Part shown: one piece after another, positions 13,201 to 24,045 of the stretch
Position numbering within the stretch: position 1 is the stretch's first letter
Layout of the letters: the number at the start of each line of letters is the position of its first letter
Origin: Angiostrongylus vasorum
Lineage: Eukaryota > Nematoda > Chromadorea > Rhabditida > Metastrongylidae
Reading direction: 5' to 3'
Assembly: GCA_018806985.1 (NCBI GenBank)
Contig: JADANN010000108.1
Span: 3,782,001 to 3,846,000 of the forward strand
DNA length: 64,000 bases
Made by a program: the position numbers and the translations under genes
Notes under the pieces: generated by a model
What the model was told of the DNA's origin: nothing
Seen by the model: the letters and a program-made list of their open reading frames with translations, nothing else
Database searches by the model: none

Positions 13201-14134
13201 ACTCGCACCATTTTTCATTTTATTACATAATCCTTACCTACTGTTAAAATTTTAAAAGTATAACGTTGAATGCAATCGTGTTAATATGCGACACTCCTGC
13301 ATCTACATAGAATCACAACGCGTGCAAATAACTTAGGTTCATCAAACATGAACTTTATGCTGGAGAAACTTCTTCCAGGATTACGCCCATCAACCCTTAC
13401 GCGACAACGTGACCTATATAGAACTCATACGATGGGAAAACAGTGGCAGCTCCCAGCTTTCAACCAACGCACCTGAGCTTATAGTAAATTTTAGTGACTG
13501 CAATAAAAGCTGTAAGAATCCACAACTGTTGTCCCAAATGATACGAGTGGCTTTTATTACACCAAGATCATGAGTAGTATTCCTTTCACTTTTTAACGAT
13601 TCGTCTTTTGAACACGAAGGCAATTGAACAAGCGGGATTTCGTCCAGCAGGACAATACAGCCTTTTGCAATGATTCGTTTATGTTTGCAATTGCCGTTCT
13701 TGCACTAGACTGATCTCGAATTTTAAAAACTTAATCAGGCTTCCAACTTTTTGAAAACTTCAGTTGTAGACATATTTGCATCTTAAAGGACATTGTACAA
13801 AAGATACATGCCACTATTTCGATAGAACAAAGTCTCGCCTACATATTTGTGAAATTCTGGACTCCGAAACTGTCTAGTCATCCAGCAAATATCGTCAGTT
13901 ATCGAAAAACCAGCACTCCCATGAAAGGGTTAACAGAGAAAAAGGACTTGCTGGACAACTTCAAAAAAAAACTACCTTAGTAAAACTACATAAAACCACT
14001 TACGAACAAATCATCTTCAAACCATCGGGGTTCGGCTTCTCCATCATTTCTCTATAAAAAAAGACGTATAGTGATAATCAAATGGCGTATGATATTGCAC
14101 GAACTCACTTCAAGAGCAAATTGAACGAATCCAT
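5819..14134 (-). CDS. bub-1: BUB1 spindle-checkpoint protein kinase (multi-exon, apparent frameshift, 3' end unresolved)
   Basis: Kinetochore serine/threonine kinase of the spindle assembly checkpoint. Exons in transcript order (window coordinates): 14134-14109, 14051-14004, 13154-12818, 12716-12626, 12488-12393, 12297-12146, 12056-12012, 11903-about 11768, 11539-11420, 11355-11288, 11230-11175, 11088-10906, 10846-10768, 10678-about 10642 (tentative), 8936-8817, 8743-8458, 8387-8291, 8223-8000, 7831-7760, 6311-6018, 5905-about 5819. Phases agree throughout except inside 8223-8000. Residues about 26-137 match the Mad3/BUB1 TPR region (NLEAWEIYM, LKFHLMWAESYAQSG). A low-complexity middle is followed by the BUB1-type INPWDRQL block, the glycine loop IGQGGYAKVYK, LALK, HPYGTLL, the catalytic loop VIHGDVKPDN and IDWG in place of DFG. 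The last exon seen reaches a stop about 80 residues short of the usual BUB1 end. Start chosen as the first ATG, 22 nt after an acceptor-like TTACAG. Identity is firm; exons 8 and 14 and the end are not. Confidence 0.88.
6500..6990 (-). mobile_element. RTE reverse-transcriptase fragment in a BUB1 intron
   Basis: The minus strand encodes TTTFENVIRALQWDSV, LADDIVLIPRSI and LADFDKARGQIGF, the palm region of the same RTE family as at 32-33 kb, followed by a degraded YLGREI segment. It sits in the 1448-bp BUB1 intron 6312-7759. Confidence 0.8.
7141..7306. repeat. Inverted-repeat MITE with an AAC microsatellite core
   Basis: Arms of about 46 bp (GCTGATGCGAGGTTGGTATA at left, TATACCAACCTCGTATCAGC-type at right) flank about 19 AAC units (7196-7253). 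It lies in BUB1 intron 6312-7759. Confidence 0.7.
9154..9405 (-). repeat. Family A SINE in BUB1 intron
   Basis: Full-length copy from the AAGCTTTCGGCGTTGATC end to the head (CACTGCACTACACATGCC). Confidence 0.75.
9568..9687. repeat. TA/GTAT microsatellite
   Basis: Runs of TA followed by interrupted GTAT/ACAT units; the same type resumes at 9966-10065 beyond the family-A SINE. Confidence 0.8.
9688..9953 (+). repeat. Family A SINE within a tetranucleotide microsatellite
   Basis: Full-length copy (TGTAGCGCGGTGATCGG to ATCAACGCCGACAGCTT) with TATA/GTAT repeats on both sides. Confidence 0.75.
10073..10424 (+). mobile_element. Family B element in BUB1 intron
   Basis: Nearly full-length family-B copy next to the 9.97-10.06 kb microsatellite, within the 1.7-kb BUB1 intron 8937-10641. 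The deletion junction region is worn. Confidence 0.7.
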
Positions 14135-14156
14135 TATGCCGCCAAAGAAATGCTGT

Positions 14157-14162
14157 CTGTAA
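14157..14162 (-). promoter_or_regulatory. Possible trans-splice acceptor of BUB1
   Basis: On the minus strand GGTCTTACAG lies 22 nt upstream of the BUB1 ATG with no in-frame coding before it. This is where an SL acceptor would be expected. It is inferred from position and sequence only. Confidence 0.35.
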
Positions 14163-16579
14163 GACCTAAGCCTGAAGAAATCAAGCGACAGAATGAAAAC
14201 GACCCACGAATCACGACACTAGAGCAATGTGACACGAGGATAAAATCACAACAATATGACCCATAAGATGACCCCTTGCATTTAATATGGGTGACGGGTG
14301 ACAGACAACAAATTCGAATCTCCGCCTCTCCCGCGCAGAACTATTGTCGGTGGAGCGCGGAAACATAGAAGAAGAGGCACCCATGAGACTGGCGCCAGCG
14401 GCCGTGGTGAACGGTGTTCAGTGCTTATGTCATAGGACTATCCCTTACTCTTTATTCCGCTTAGTACGCATCCAGTGCATACGGCACAAAACCCTTCTCT
14501 TTGTGTTTTTGTCAGCAGAAACAATCCTTGAGGTGCTCCGTCTATAAGGAGGGATATCGTCGCCACGAAACGATGTGTGATGAGTGCATTGATTGAAGTT
14601 GCTAACAAAACTTACGGAGGAGTTTACAGACTTTGCGAAAATGTCTGTGGGAGTAACAAGTTAGAGCGCTACAAAAAAAGCACGGAATGGATTTAAATGG
14701 ATAGAACATGGAAAGTGTTGAATCGGAGCGTTCGCGGATTGGTTGCGCTGATCAGCGCTGCTCTTGCTCTGCTATGAGGATCTCACTGTTGTCTTCACTT
14801 TTGACCTTTCGATACCTGGGTTTAGCCTTTACGTGGCAGTATTGCTGCAACAATAACGACATTATGTCCTAACTTTTATTCACTGCCTGTTCTTTTTTTC
14901 ATGGCAGATAGTGTGTGGAGAAAACAAGATGCTGAGATATGAGCAAAACTTAAGCCATAGGTGGGCGACACCGTAACAGGATCAAGTCAATATGCAGAGA
15001 AAAGATGAAGAGTGTGGAGATAAAAGAGTTAAAGAGGATCTACAGCAACGGATTAATAAAGTGAGTGTGGGTAGAAGTGAGCTAAGGAAATGGTGCTAGG
15101 GAGAATCGAGAGCAAGCACGATCGAAAAAATGATCAAAAATGGCTCCGAAACTGAGCACCCGGTCCTTTATACCGTATTCGATGCGACGCCTGAACACGA
15201 TGACCGCTTAAGTTAACAAGTAACATAACAGTTTACAATCAACGAAGAAATGCAGAATACGAATTATGAGCAAATAGAGAACTTACCCTCTCTGGACATT
15301 CAGTGAACGTGAAGAACAATGTAAGCGAAGAATTAGACAGAAGAAAGAGAGCAGCACTGGGGGGTGGGGTCGCATTCGGCACTCTCGAAGTAGCCACCGA
15401 GACACTAGAGCTCCTAAAACTCCGCGCTCACCTTTTCCGCACAACAGTTCTCATAGCGCTCCGACGTGGGCTGATACTTTAACCACGTCAAGAACTCTCC
15501 GCACCACCCAAAGAGAGCTTGAGCGATGCCTTCGGAAATATAATCGGTACACACAGCGTCTAGCAGGAAATAGAAGCTCAGACCATTGAAATCTTTCCTA
15601 CCTTCGAGGTTCAGGCGGACATAAATCGATAACGAAGCACAGACGGGTCAGAGTAGACTCCCAAAAAACTGCAACCGTCCTCTTGAAAGACCACTTAAAC
15701 TATGGGCGGACATGTTCGTGGCTAACGTCAACCCCCCTACGTTCGCTGACGTGAACGATCTTAAGATTACAGAATGTTTCTCGAGGACGCCAGCATGGTC
15801 GTAGCAGCCCACCACCATGGACGACAATTGTGCGAGGGAGAAACGAGTGGGAATTGAGCTGAGGCTCCCACTACTAGTGAAGGCTGGCTATCCAACTTTG
15901 GATGTTCTCTTGAGTTTAACTTAAGCATTGAATTCGCCATTGATGATCTAATAGAAGCTATTTTTTATATCTGTAGAGTTTTTCCAGGTCCTTACAGAAA
16001 GCTTCGACCTCAATCCGATCATAGCTTTTTGTTGGGTGTAAGCAACGGAAATTGTGAATGCTGGCATTATTCCTCATCTTTCGAAGCATAAGTGCCGCAA
16101 TCGCGTTATCAGTTTTTCGAAGGAGGCGCTGTTCATTCGAACCTCATATCATGAAAACCTATCCTTCTAGCGGCTCCCCTTTCACGCATTTCGAGAAGCA
16201 ATTTTCTACCGTCAAAAACCGAAGTGGGTTAGCGGTTTCTTCTTGCTTCCCTCAGCCTGATGATATTATATCCGGTACTTTATTATACATAGCTTAAAAT
16301 GCTAGGGATTTTAGCCTTTACTATCAGGTTTTTAACAGAACCTTCTGATGATATCGCTGCATGGGAATCTTTTTGGTCTTCCTCATGGAAGCTGATCGAT
16401 TATCCCTGAAATCTCTAGACTGCATTGAGCGTTCCCAACTCTTCATCTAAGGCCGTCGCCCGCTTTTTCTGGACCAGAGGGAGCCATTCCGTGGAAATCC
16501 AGTTTCACTTCTCGACATTGGAATGGATGAGTGAGGTAGGCTTGCTTGGTCCTAAGTAAGATGGATTCACTGCGTGTAG
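14163..16579. other. Intergenic DNA, nothing recognised
   Basis: Apart from the family-C fragment at 14925, only short random frames. Confidence 0.5.
14925..14995 (-). repeat. Family C SINE tail fragment
   Basis: AAGATGCTGAGATATGAGCA AAACTT is the reverse of the family-C 3' tail; the head is not recognisable. Confidence 0.5.
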
Positions 16580-17720
16580 TTCTGAGCCGCCTATGTTTAG
16601 GACTGAGTTAACGACCTCGACTTATAACATACTTTCATTTGCAACTGCAGACCACATTGAAGACCTGATTATGCAGGCAGGAAGGATAAGGTACGTCGTC
16701 ATCGGACTGGGCGAGACGAGACGAGACGACGCCACCCATTCAACGCCTTTTATGACACCGAAGAAGAACTGTTCGTCGAAACATGGGGCAGTGGAGCAGT
16801 CAGCGGCGTGGACGTTCTCGTCAACAGGAGTTTGTCCATAAACATCGATTCATTCAAACAACTAACAACGCGGGTCGAACGTTTATGGTTGAAGAGATAT
16901 GATTCAATATCGGCTTGGAGAAATTTCGCTGTTTATCCACCGACTTCAAGCTACGAACAAGACAAAGTCAGGCATTCTACATGGACTTGGTGAAGTTCTA
17001 CACAGAAGACCATACAATCTTTAAGGTCATTACTGGAGACTAAGAATAGACCCAGAAGAACGTCATATTGGGACCCACGAATTAGAATGGAACGAGCAAG
17101 GTAATGGCCGTCCGAATTTATCATGACGACCAAAGCTATTCGTGGCAACTCGCAATTCCAAAACCCTCACTCCCAACGGTGGACGTGAGAGTCTCCCAAT
17201 GGGGAGTACCATAGCGAAGTGGACCACATCATACTTCATCGAAGCTTTTGCTTAACTAAAGTTGCTGTTGCTCCAGAATTCTACACAAGATCAGCCCATT
17301 GCCTCTTTTGTGTAAGATCCGATTTCTTGCGGAAATGGGAAAAAGGCAGCAAGTTCAAAAAGCGAAGTCCCGAAACTATCATAAACTGGGATCTATTCAA
17401 ATCACTAGGCGGCTGCTGGAAAGATGCGGCTATCGATAACATCGACGAGGAAACCGATCGGCTCATTTAACTTCTTCACGCTAGCGCTATGAAAACCGTG
17501 AGTTCGAAAGTAACAAAGAGACACAAGAACACCTGACACCCGCACGCAATCGCTAGCTCACCACCAGATTTGCTAAGCTCTGCATGAAGACGATAACAGA
17601 AAATCTTAACGAGAAAAGAGTAGCAACAGTAATGACTGAAGCTGTAGAGTTTGGAAAGGGGGATTACCAAACCCTAAATTTCAACAATTATCAGACCAAG
17701 GTAGTCGCCGTGGGGGTGGG
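16580..17720 (+). mobile_element. RTE retrotransposon 5' half (endonuclease region), decayed
   Basis: Three frames carry RTE apurinic-endonuclease pieces: TYNILSFATADHIEDLIMQA, IGLGETRRDD (catalytic Glu kept), NIDSFKQLTTRVERL, YPPTSSYEQD, VITGD followed by a stop, DHIILHRSFCLTKVAVAPEF and a degraded SDH motif read as SAH. It then enters TIINWDLF and NIDEETDRL and stops near 17720 before the reverse transcriptase. Frameshifts and stops make it a dead, 3'-truncated copy. Confidence 0.8.
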
Positions 17721-18104
17721 AAGCTAAACTGTACGAAGTACGATGATCTCATCTTTTCGATGGATTATGTACCTTAAAGATTTTTTTTGGAGGTTATGTT
17801 CCATTCAATCTATAACGCATCAAGAATATATGTTCTTGTCAGGCATGGAAACGGGTTTTCTGCAATTACTAGTTTCCAAAAAAGCGGGACTACTGGGTGA
17901 GCTTATTTCCCTAACAAGAGAGTGTTGCTGGTTACAGAGACTATTTTCTACCCCATTGAGATCAAGCCTTTCGCAACTATGTGCGTTGATTTCAACATGT
18001 ACACTGGTGGTTCCACTGACCATAAATACTGATCTTGATAGCGGGTACCGTCGTGGAATTCGAACAAGTGAGGCAACTCACTAAACGCAACGTATTGAGC
18101 GTTG

Positions 18105-18445
18105 GGAGTGGCTAGCGCAGTGGTAGTGATTCATTTATTAAGCGGAGGGCAGAACCTATTCAGGCCGTGTTTCCGCAAAACTCTAATCTCTCCATGATTC
18201 TCCTCGTTCCGAAGACAAGAATTTGATAACAGACTTATCTGGGACAAGCTTACTCCCTCCAATCCACACGGGGAACGACCACCTCTGGATTCTAGGCGTA
18301 ATCGACTCGACCAGCATTCAACGGCATTCATGGCGAAGACGAAAATCCTCAAGCAGCAATCGAACTCCCTAGGCAAAAAGTTTGAAAACTTTCGTTGATG
18401 GTGGATGCGAGGAAACCAATCGAAATCAGGTGCTGGGTTGTGCAC
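18105..18445 (+). repeat. Family D tRNA-derived SINE, diverged
   Basis: A-box GGCTAGCGCAGTGGTAGTG, then CGACTCGACCAGCATTC, GACGAAAATCCTCAAGCAGC and GATGGTGGATGCGAGGA, the landmarks of family D. Confidence 0.6.
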
Positions 18446-18731
18446 AATGTGATATACATGCCGTTGAACCATGTTTTTAAACAGTTTGGTTTTCCACGTA
18501 TTTTATCGCCTATTTTTTGTGACTTTTCATGTCCTACGAATCCAATGTGTTCTTCAACCTATTTTGCCATTCTTTTGGGAAATATCTAACTCTTTTCGTT
18601 TGATGATGACAAAACTAGTCCGTCATCCAACCACACTGCTGTTAGCCTTTGATAAACTTTTTGTGGGATATGCAAGGTACATTCCGATGTTTCCAAAGTT
18701 TTTTTTTGTTTGTGCTGATTTCATACGGTAA

Positions 18732-19061
18732 CTATGAATCACTGTGCTGATTGAAAATAACCAACAACCAATTGCTGGTCAAAAATTCACTCCCAAAGGC
18801 TTGAATCATGTAGGCGGCAGATGAAGTAAGCTCCAAATTCACGTGACCAGTCACTGAGAGTGCACAGAAGGACACTGAAGAAAGTTCGAACGAAGTAAAT
18901 CGGTGGTTGAAAATGAAGGCAACGACGATGAAGCTGGTGGTGATGCTGCACGCGATGAGTAGTCGGACTTTGTGCCGCATTCGGCTTTTCGCTGGATTTT
19001 CGACAAAAAATCTTTTTTGAAGTGGACCGGCTGCTTTCGATTGGATGCACGGAGCGGCCAT
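18732..19061 (-). CDS. Candidate first exon of a type II membrane protein
   Basis: Not recognised. ATG at 19061 opens a basic N-terminus (QKRFF, KSRMRHKVR) followed by a 17-20 residue hydrophobic span (LLIACSITTSFIVVAFIF), a signal-anchor pattern. Codons here favour C in the third position (ATC, ACC, AGC, TTC, GTC), unlike the surrounding repeat-derived frames, which argues for real coding. The exon end is unclear; several GT sites follow. No downstream exon was found, and the minus-direction neighbour is repeat DNA. Confidence 0.33.
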   Translation of the reverse strand: MAAPCIQSKAAGPLQKRFFVENPAKSRMRHKVRLLIACSITTSFIVVAFIFNHRFTSFELSSVSFCALSVTGHVNLELTSSAAYMIQAFGSEFLTSNWLLVIFNQHSDS

Positions 19062-19489
19062 ATTTCTACGATTTATTTATCACTGATATTTGGGAGCTTT
19101 GGTAGAGATCATCGGGTACTGACAAGAGATGAGTCATGGGAACCTGAAACTGCCGAAAGTATGAAATATTCATTAGTCTGTGCTTTCAGATGTGGTTGTT
19201 AAAATGCTACGAATGAGAAACATTCGTTACGTTTGTGGATTCAAGTCAATGCCAAGGTAAAAATTTCAGAGGTTCCTAACTCACTTCCGTTTTTACGACA
19301 AATGAACGTGTGATTAAGGATAAGTTATTAGAGGGTAGTCCACTTGCTCACTTTTCAAGTAGAGAAATTGTGATGTAGCTGTGACTGTAGGGACTACAAA
19401 ATTGTAATGGCCGTAACTGCATACAAATTTTAACCTTTTTTTATTTATTGCCCACTATAATTTTTCGCGGCAGGGTATCATATGAAATG

Positions 19490-19832
19490 CAACCAAGACG
19501 ATGCTGAGATATTTGCAAAACTCCGCACCGCATGTGTCTGGTAGGGAACGAACGCGCTATAACCTTTTGCGGGGACTAACGCCTTCACCACCACACCATG
19601 CGGGTCGTTCGTTTCGCCGGTCTCCCAACTAGTTTTCTATCGATAACTGCCATAAGCAATCACCCATCAAGGGGATTGAAAGAAAAGTAGCCGAGACACA
19701 GGCTAAACGAAGGATTCGCATGGTGTGGTGGCGAACGCGTTAGCCCCCCGGAAAGGGTTATAGCGCGTTCGTTCCCTACCGAAGACACATGCGGTCCGGA
19801 GTTTTGCAAATATCTCAGCATCGTCTTGGTTG
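19490..19832. repeat. Family C foldback element (inverted SINE dimer, about 343 bp)
   Basis: Two arms of about 165 bp are near-perfect reverse complements (CAACCAAGACGATGCTGAG at the left edge, its complement at the right) with only about 12 bp between them. Each arm carries a tRNA-like A-box stretch (TGGCGAACGCGTTAG) and a B-box-like GCGTTCGTTCCC. No coding sequence. Confidence 0.8.
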
Positions 19833-20326
19833 TATATAAATTGTTTGCAAAAACTACGCACTAAGAAAGATAAGGATTATAACGGCTGTGAATAGAATGT
19901 AGAGAATGTGAGGGACTCTGTATTCTAATAGAACTGCTTCTAAGTGAGTACTAGGTTAAAAGAATATGTTGTGTTTTCAAGGATACGCTGCTAAAACGTT
20001 GATGAATGCACGAATGCCCGTCCAATAAGTAAGCGTAGTCCTTCGATAGAGTAGACTCACATCTGCACAAGTTTCTCCAATGTTCCACCAATGAGGTTGT
20101 TGGTGCTTATCGTGGATTCAAATCCGGCGAACAAACTGGTCCGAAAAAGGTTGCTTGCCCTATTTAATGCAGAGAGGAGCCCTCCACGAAACACGGCTGG
20201 CGTAACATTGGCGTCGGATAAGGGATGACCGAATACAAAAAAAAATCATGCAAAAAGTCCTCTGTTCCAAATTAGACAACCACAAAAGTGCATTGAAATC
20301 GACACATGCTGTGTCTTGAATGTTCA

Positions 20327-20442
20327 GCATCGCGAGAGGTGACTAAATGCGTGCTTGGACTGTGTGATCGCTTGCGGTGGCCTACCAATTTATAAACTCG
20401 ATGCTGTCATCCTTCCAGACAGGTTTGCTACAAGTTTGCCTC
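20327..20442 (-). repeat. Family A SINE, partial
   Basis: Only the middle (GAGAGGTGACTAAATGCG to CAGACAGGTTTGCTACAAG) is recognisable. Confidence 0.5.
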
Positions 20443-20675
20443 ACTCTGTCTTGTGAATGGGTCGAAACGATGTGTAGTCTTCCGGGTTTTTTTTTGTTTT
20501 CACTTTTGTATCCTTACATTTTTTTTATTCTTTTCTCATGTCGATTCTATTTCTTTTTTTTGTTCTATTCTACTGAAATTGCTTTATTCGCACGTGCTCC
20601 ACTGAATTCGACCCGATGCGATCATGAAGAGCCACATCGGAAAAAGAACAACTGCAGACCATCGACTCGGACCAG

Positions 20676-20740
20676 TCTGACTGTGAATAAGGCAAAGGCG
20701 CCGAAACGTCAGTCGAATAAAGTTTCTTATCAACCTCATG
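20676..20740 (+). repeat. Family E motif, degenerate
   Basis: GGCGCCGAAACGTCAGTCG followed by AATAAAGTTTCTTATC and CTCATG. The CTGAAGA half is worn to CTGTGAA. Confidence 0.35.
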
Positions 20741-21157
20741 TTAACTTACCATTGGAGAAAACACATGTTGGTTAGTCATTCCGAGGCTAAATGAAAGTCG
20801 GTTTTCGAAACAAAAGCCAAAGCGATAATTGGTGCTCATTTGTTTCCTTAGTGTACGAACATCTGGTAGTATTTGTTGCTATATTCAGATCAAGACGATA
20901 CTCACTGAAAATTTTGAAAGGTGCACGTTTTCTCCTGATATCCCATGCGCTAAAAAATCTATTTTAAGGTTTGCATCTGTTCGGCACCAGCTGTGAGAAA
21001 GAGATGGGAAAAGAAGTCATGTCTTCTTACAGAAACAAATTGTATTATATTGACTGTCTAAGTGTGAACTTAGCAGGTTTACCCGCGTATATTTACAGCG
21101 TTCGAGACTTCGACGATTCTGAGGGGGGATGTGGTGTTGTTCATCTTGATTAGCTCT

Positions 21158-21426
21158 AAAGCTCTCGTCGTTGATCAATCCCTGAGGGATCCGCTATGCA
21201 TTCGACTTCATTACGTGTCGTTGGAGGTGATTGAATGCATATCTGGCCTTTACAATGACTCGCGGTGGCCTACCGATATATAGCCAGTGCTGCTATCCTC
21301 CCAGACAAGTCTGGTACCAATTTGCGGACCCCGGAGGGATGGAAGGCTTGGTGGACCATGGGTGCGGGGGATCGATTCCACGTGTGTGTAGCAGTGGCGC
21401 CTCCAACCACTGCGCTACACGCGCCC
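21158..21426 (-). repeat. Family A SINE
   Basis: Full-length copy, AAAGCTCTCGTCGTTGATC to CTGCGCTACACGCGCCC. Confidence 0.75.
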
Positions 21427-23639
21427 TTTTGTTCATCTTATGGCAGCAGAATTCGGAATCATCTCATATGGTAAAAATTTTCAAGACAAGTGTTCTTCGT
21501 CTCGATATTCGACCATGCAAATATTGAGCGATAATCAGTGCAATCTTCACGAAGGAGGGGTCTAGGTAACTGGGTAAATCCTTTTTGAGGATATTCCTTT
21601 GGGTTGTGGGACGAAACAGCACACCCAGTTACAGCCCTCCACTAAAGTTAGACAGTAAGCCGTAGATGGGGATTCAAATAACGACTGCGATATTTCAAGA
21701 TATTTGGAGATAATACATACAACGCCCCATCCACTGTTCATCGACGATTTAGTGTGATCAATTCCTATTGTTCAACTGTCAGAGATTTTTGCAGCTTTGG
21801 CAGTGCTACGTTGCGGAATTCGTATCCCTTTAACAGTTCATCCTAGACAGTATTCTTCCCAAGAAACACGAGTTAAACACCGATCCTAAAAAAAAGCGGT
21901 GAGTTTTTTTCGAGAAGCTGTTGACCATGTAATTACCATAGAGTTTTTCGTCTTGTTGTAAGTGTCATTGAAGCGTTTGGCCTAGTAAATTGTATGTCAG
22001 TATACCCTTGCAGGCTCTGAAGAAGGCGATGCTGCCGAAACGTCAGCTACTGTTGTATTGTATTGTGTTTTTCTATGCAAGTAAATGTATGCTGTTTAAC
22101 AACCTCGCGATTGCTGAACAAGAAAACGACCGATTCTAATGTTTGTGCGAAAGTTAAGGTTGCTGTACGCTCGTGACACTGACAGAATTCGGGGTCTGAC
22201 TAATTATGTTGATAACGCCAGCAGTGTTCTGGTGGGTCATCTGTCCATGTGGGCGATTCAGAACTACATGTTTACTGTTAACATAAAGATCACGACACGA
22301 CGCATGCTGAGACATTTATAGAAGAAGCTTATGTGAACAGCAATGTCGTCCAAACTACCACAATGATGACTCAGGAAAGAACAACTTGTGGCAGACACAC
22401 TGACCACGGAGGACTGGTTGAACGAGAAACATTAGCGTCAATACCTCTTGTATATATGCGAGGACCTTACGGAACCGTTTGTCTCATCTATCAAACCTGC
22501 CACCATTCGTTTCAAATCTACAACGAATTAATTAATGGATGTTTTTTGTTGTTGCACCCAGTAGATGGTACTCAACGCTACGAAGGTTTCGTTCCTCGAC
22601 GAATCCACCTAGTCTTCAGTTTCATAGATAAGGCTAAGTTTATTGCAACTTGTTCACAAACGCTAGACTTGAAACAACTTCAGAAAATAATATGCTCAGG
22701 AATTTGTCACTTTCCTTGAGCAAAACAAAAGGTCATTCGAGGTGTCGTTCAGTCACTGCAAGAGTAGCTGCTTAGCGAACCATTTACTAATGAGAAAAAT
22801 TCCTTTTCATTGCTTATGACTTCATCGCTACTTAACGACACAGTGTTTGATATCCACGCTAAACGCATTCTAACATAAGCGATTAAAATGTCTTGGAGAA
22901 ACTGAAGCTCTTCTCGTGCAAAGGCTTTCGACAACTTGAATATCAACCTTAAGTGTAACAAAATCTTATGAAACATGAAAACATGGGTAATATAACCCCT
23001 CACACTAGACATCGACAGCGCATCTCGTAGGAAATAAGCACTCGATTTCTTCACTGATAACAATGTCATCGTCAACTTTCTAGAGTTTTGTCCGAAACTC
23101 TCCAAGATGATTCCAAAAAAAGAGAGTGTATGGAAGGAAATGCTCCACATTTTTTGAAATCCTTTCTGGTCCCTCTATTCCGGTCTCCACTGGTTTAACC
23201 AAACCAAGTTTTCTTTCTATGCCGTCCAAGTGATCTTAAAAATGTGTCAGCAACGCAGTTGATAAGAAGGAGAACACACTGCCGACGAGCTCTTTATTTT
23301 TCTAAATTCTATGATTAGCAACAAGGATTCTTCTTCTGTGCTTAGCCAACCCTTCAAGACTAATTTATGAATTAGCCACACAAGCAATAACACTTTTTGT
23401 TCTCATCGACAAGCTAGTACGAAGTTATTTTAAAGCTCTTATTCACGATTGTGCACGGTCGATCTTTAGCGCGATGCTGGTCTTCGTAGTTGAAGTTGAA
23501 TGAAAGTCACTTTGTAATACTATTGCTCCTCTATGTGCCAGCTAAACGTAGTACCGACTACTACAGGATCGATCTATAGATCGACTGGAAGAAAAGGCAA
23601 ATTATTACCAATGGACGATCAGTCGACAACGGACTTCTA
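21427..23639. other. Intergenic DNA with a 128-codon frame of unknown meaning
   Basis: 22333-22719 is open on the plus strand but has no recognisable domain and no splice context. Family E motif at 22013. Confidence 0.4.
22013..22050 (+). repeat. Hammerhead-like motif, family E (best copy)
   Basis: GGCT, CTGAAGA, a short GGC/GCC stem, GAAA, CGTC, AGC. The core bases CUGANGA and GAAA are present, GCU can pair with AGC as stem I, and ACGU is self-complementary as in dimeric hammerheads. One extra A separates the core from stem II. Confidence 0.4.
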
Positions 23640-23815
23640 TAAAAGAGCACTGCCGAGTGAAGTTACCTCACTCGAGTGATGTTCCACATCAGAAGATTTT
23701 CAGTCAATACGGCTGCAAAGACACTCATTGCGAGTACGAACGGTTGTGGACACTCGACTCGAATCATACCAGCTCTGAAGAAGGGGAAGAAGCCGAAATG
23801 TTAGATGAATAAAAT
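23640..23815 (+). repeat. Family E element with hammerhead-like end
   Basis: Shares CACTGCCGAGTGA with the 31.8-kb copy and ends AGCTCTGAAGA ... GCCGAAATGTTAG ... AATAAAAT. Confidence 0.4.
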
Positions 23816-23850
23816 CAATGAGAATAAAAAATAAAGGATAATAAAGGATA

Positions 23851-23933
23851 AAGCTCGCTTGGTGAGCCACAGGGGCGGAGATCGACTCCACGTGTGTGTT
23901 GCAGGCCGCCTCCGACCACTGCGCCACACGTCC
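23851..23933 (-). repeat. Family A SINE, head only with internal deletion
   Basis: AAGCT is joined directly to CGCTTGGTGAGCC and the tRNA-like head (CACTGCGCCACACGTCC). The middle is missing. Confidence 0.6.
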
Positions 23934-24004
23934 TTTTAAGAGCACAAAAAAAACATCCATTATTCGTCCCGAAATTAAATGAAAGCCGGTTTACAAAGCT
24001 CTAC

Positions 24005-24045
24005 CCGTTCTGAAGAAGGCGATACCGCGAAAACGTCAGCTACTC
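24005..24045 (+). repeat. Family E motif
   Basis: GTTCTGAAGAAGGCGATACC then GAAAACGTCAGCTAC. Confidence 0.4.

Noticed and set aside
22333..22719. 128-codon plus-strand frame
   Set aside because: No recognisable family and no supporting signals; kept only as a remark.
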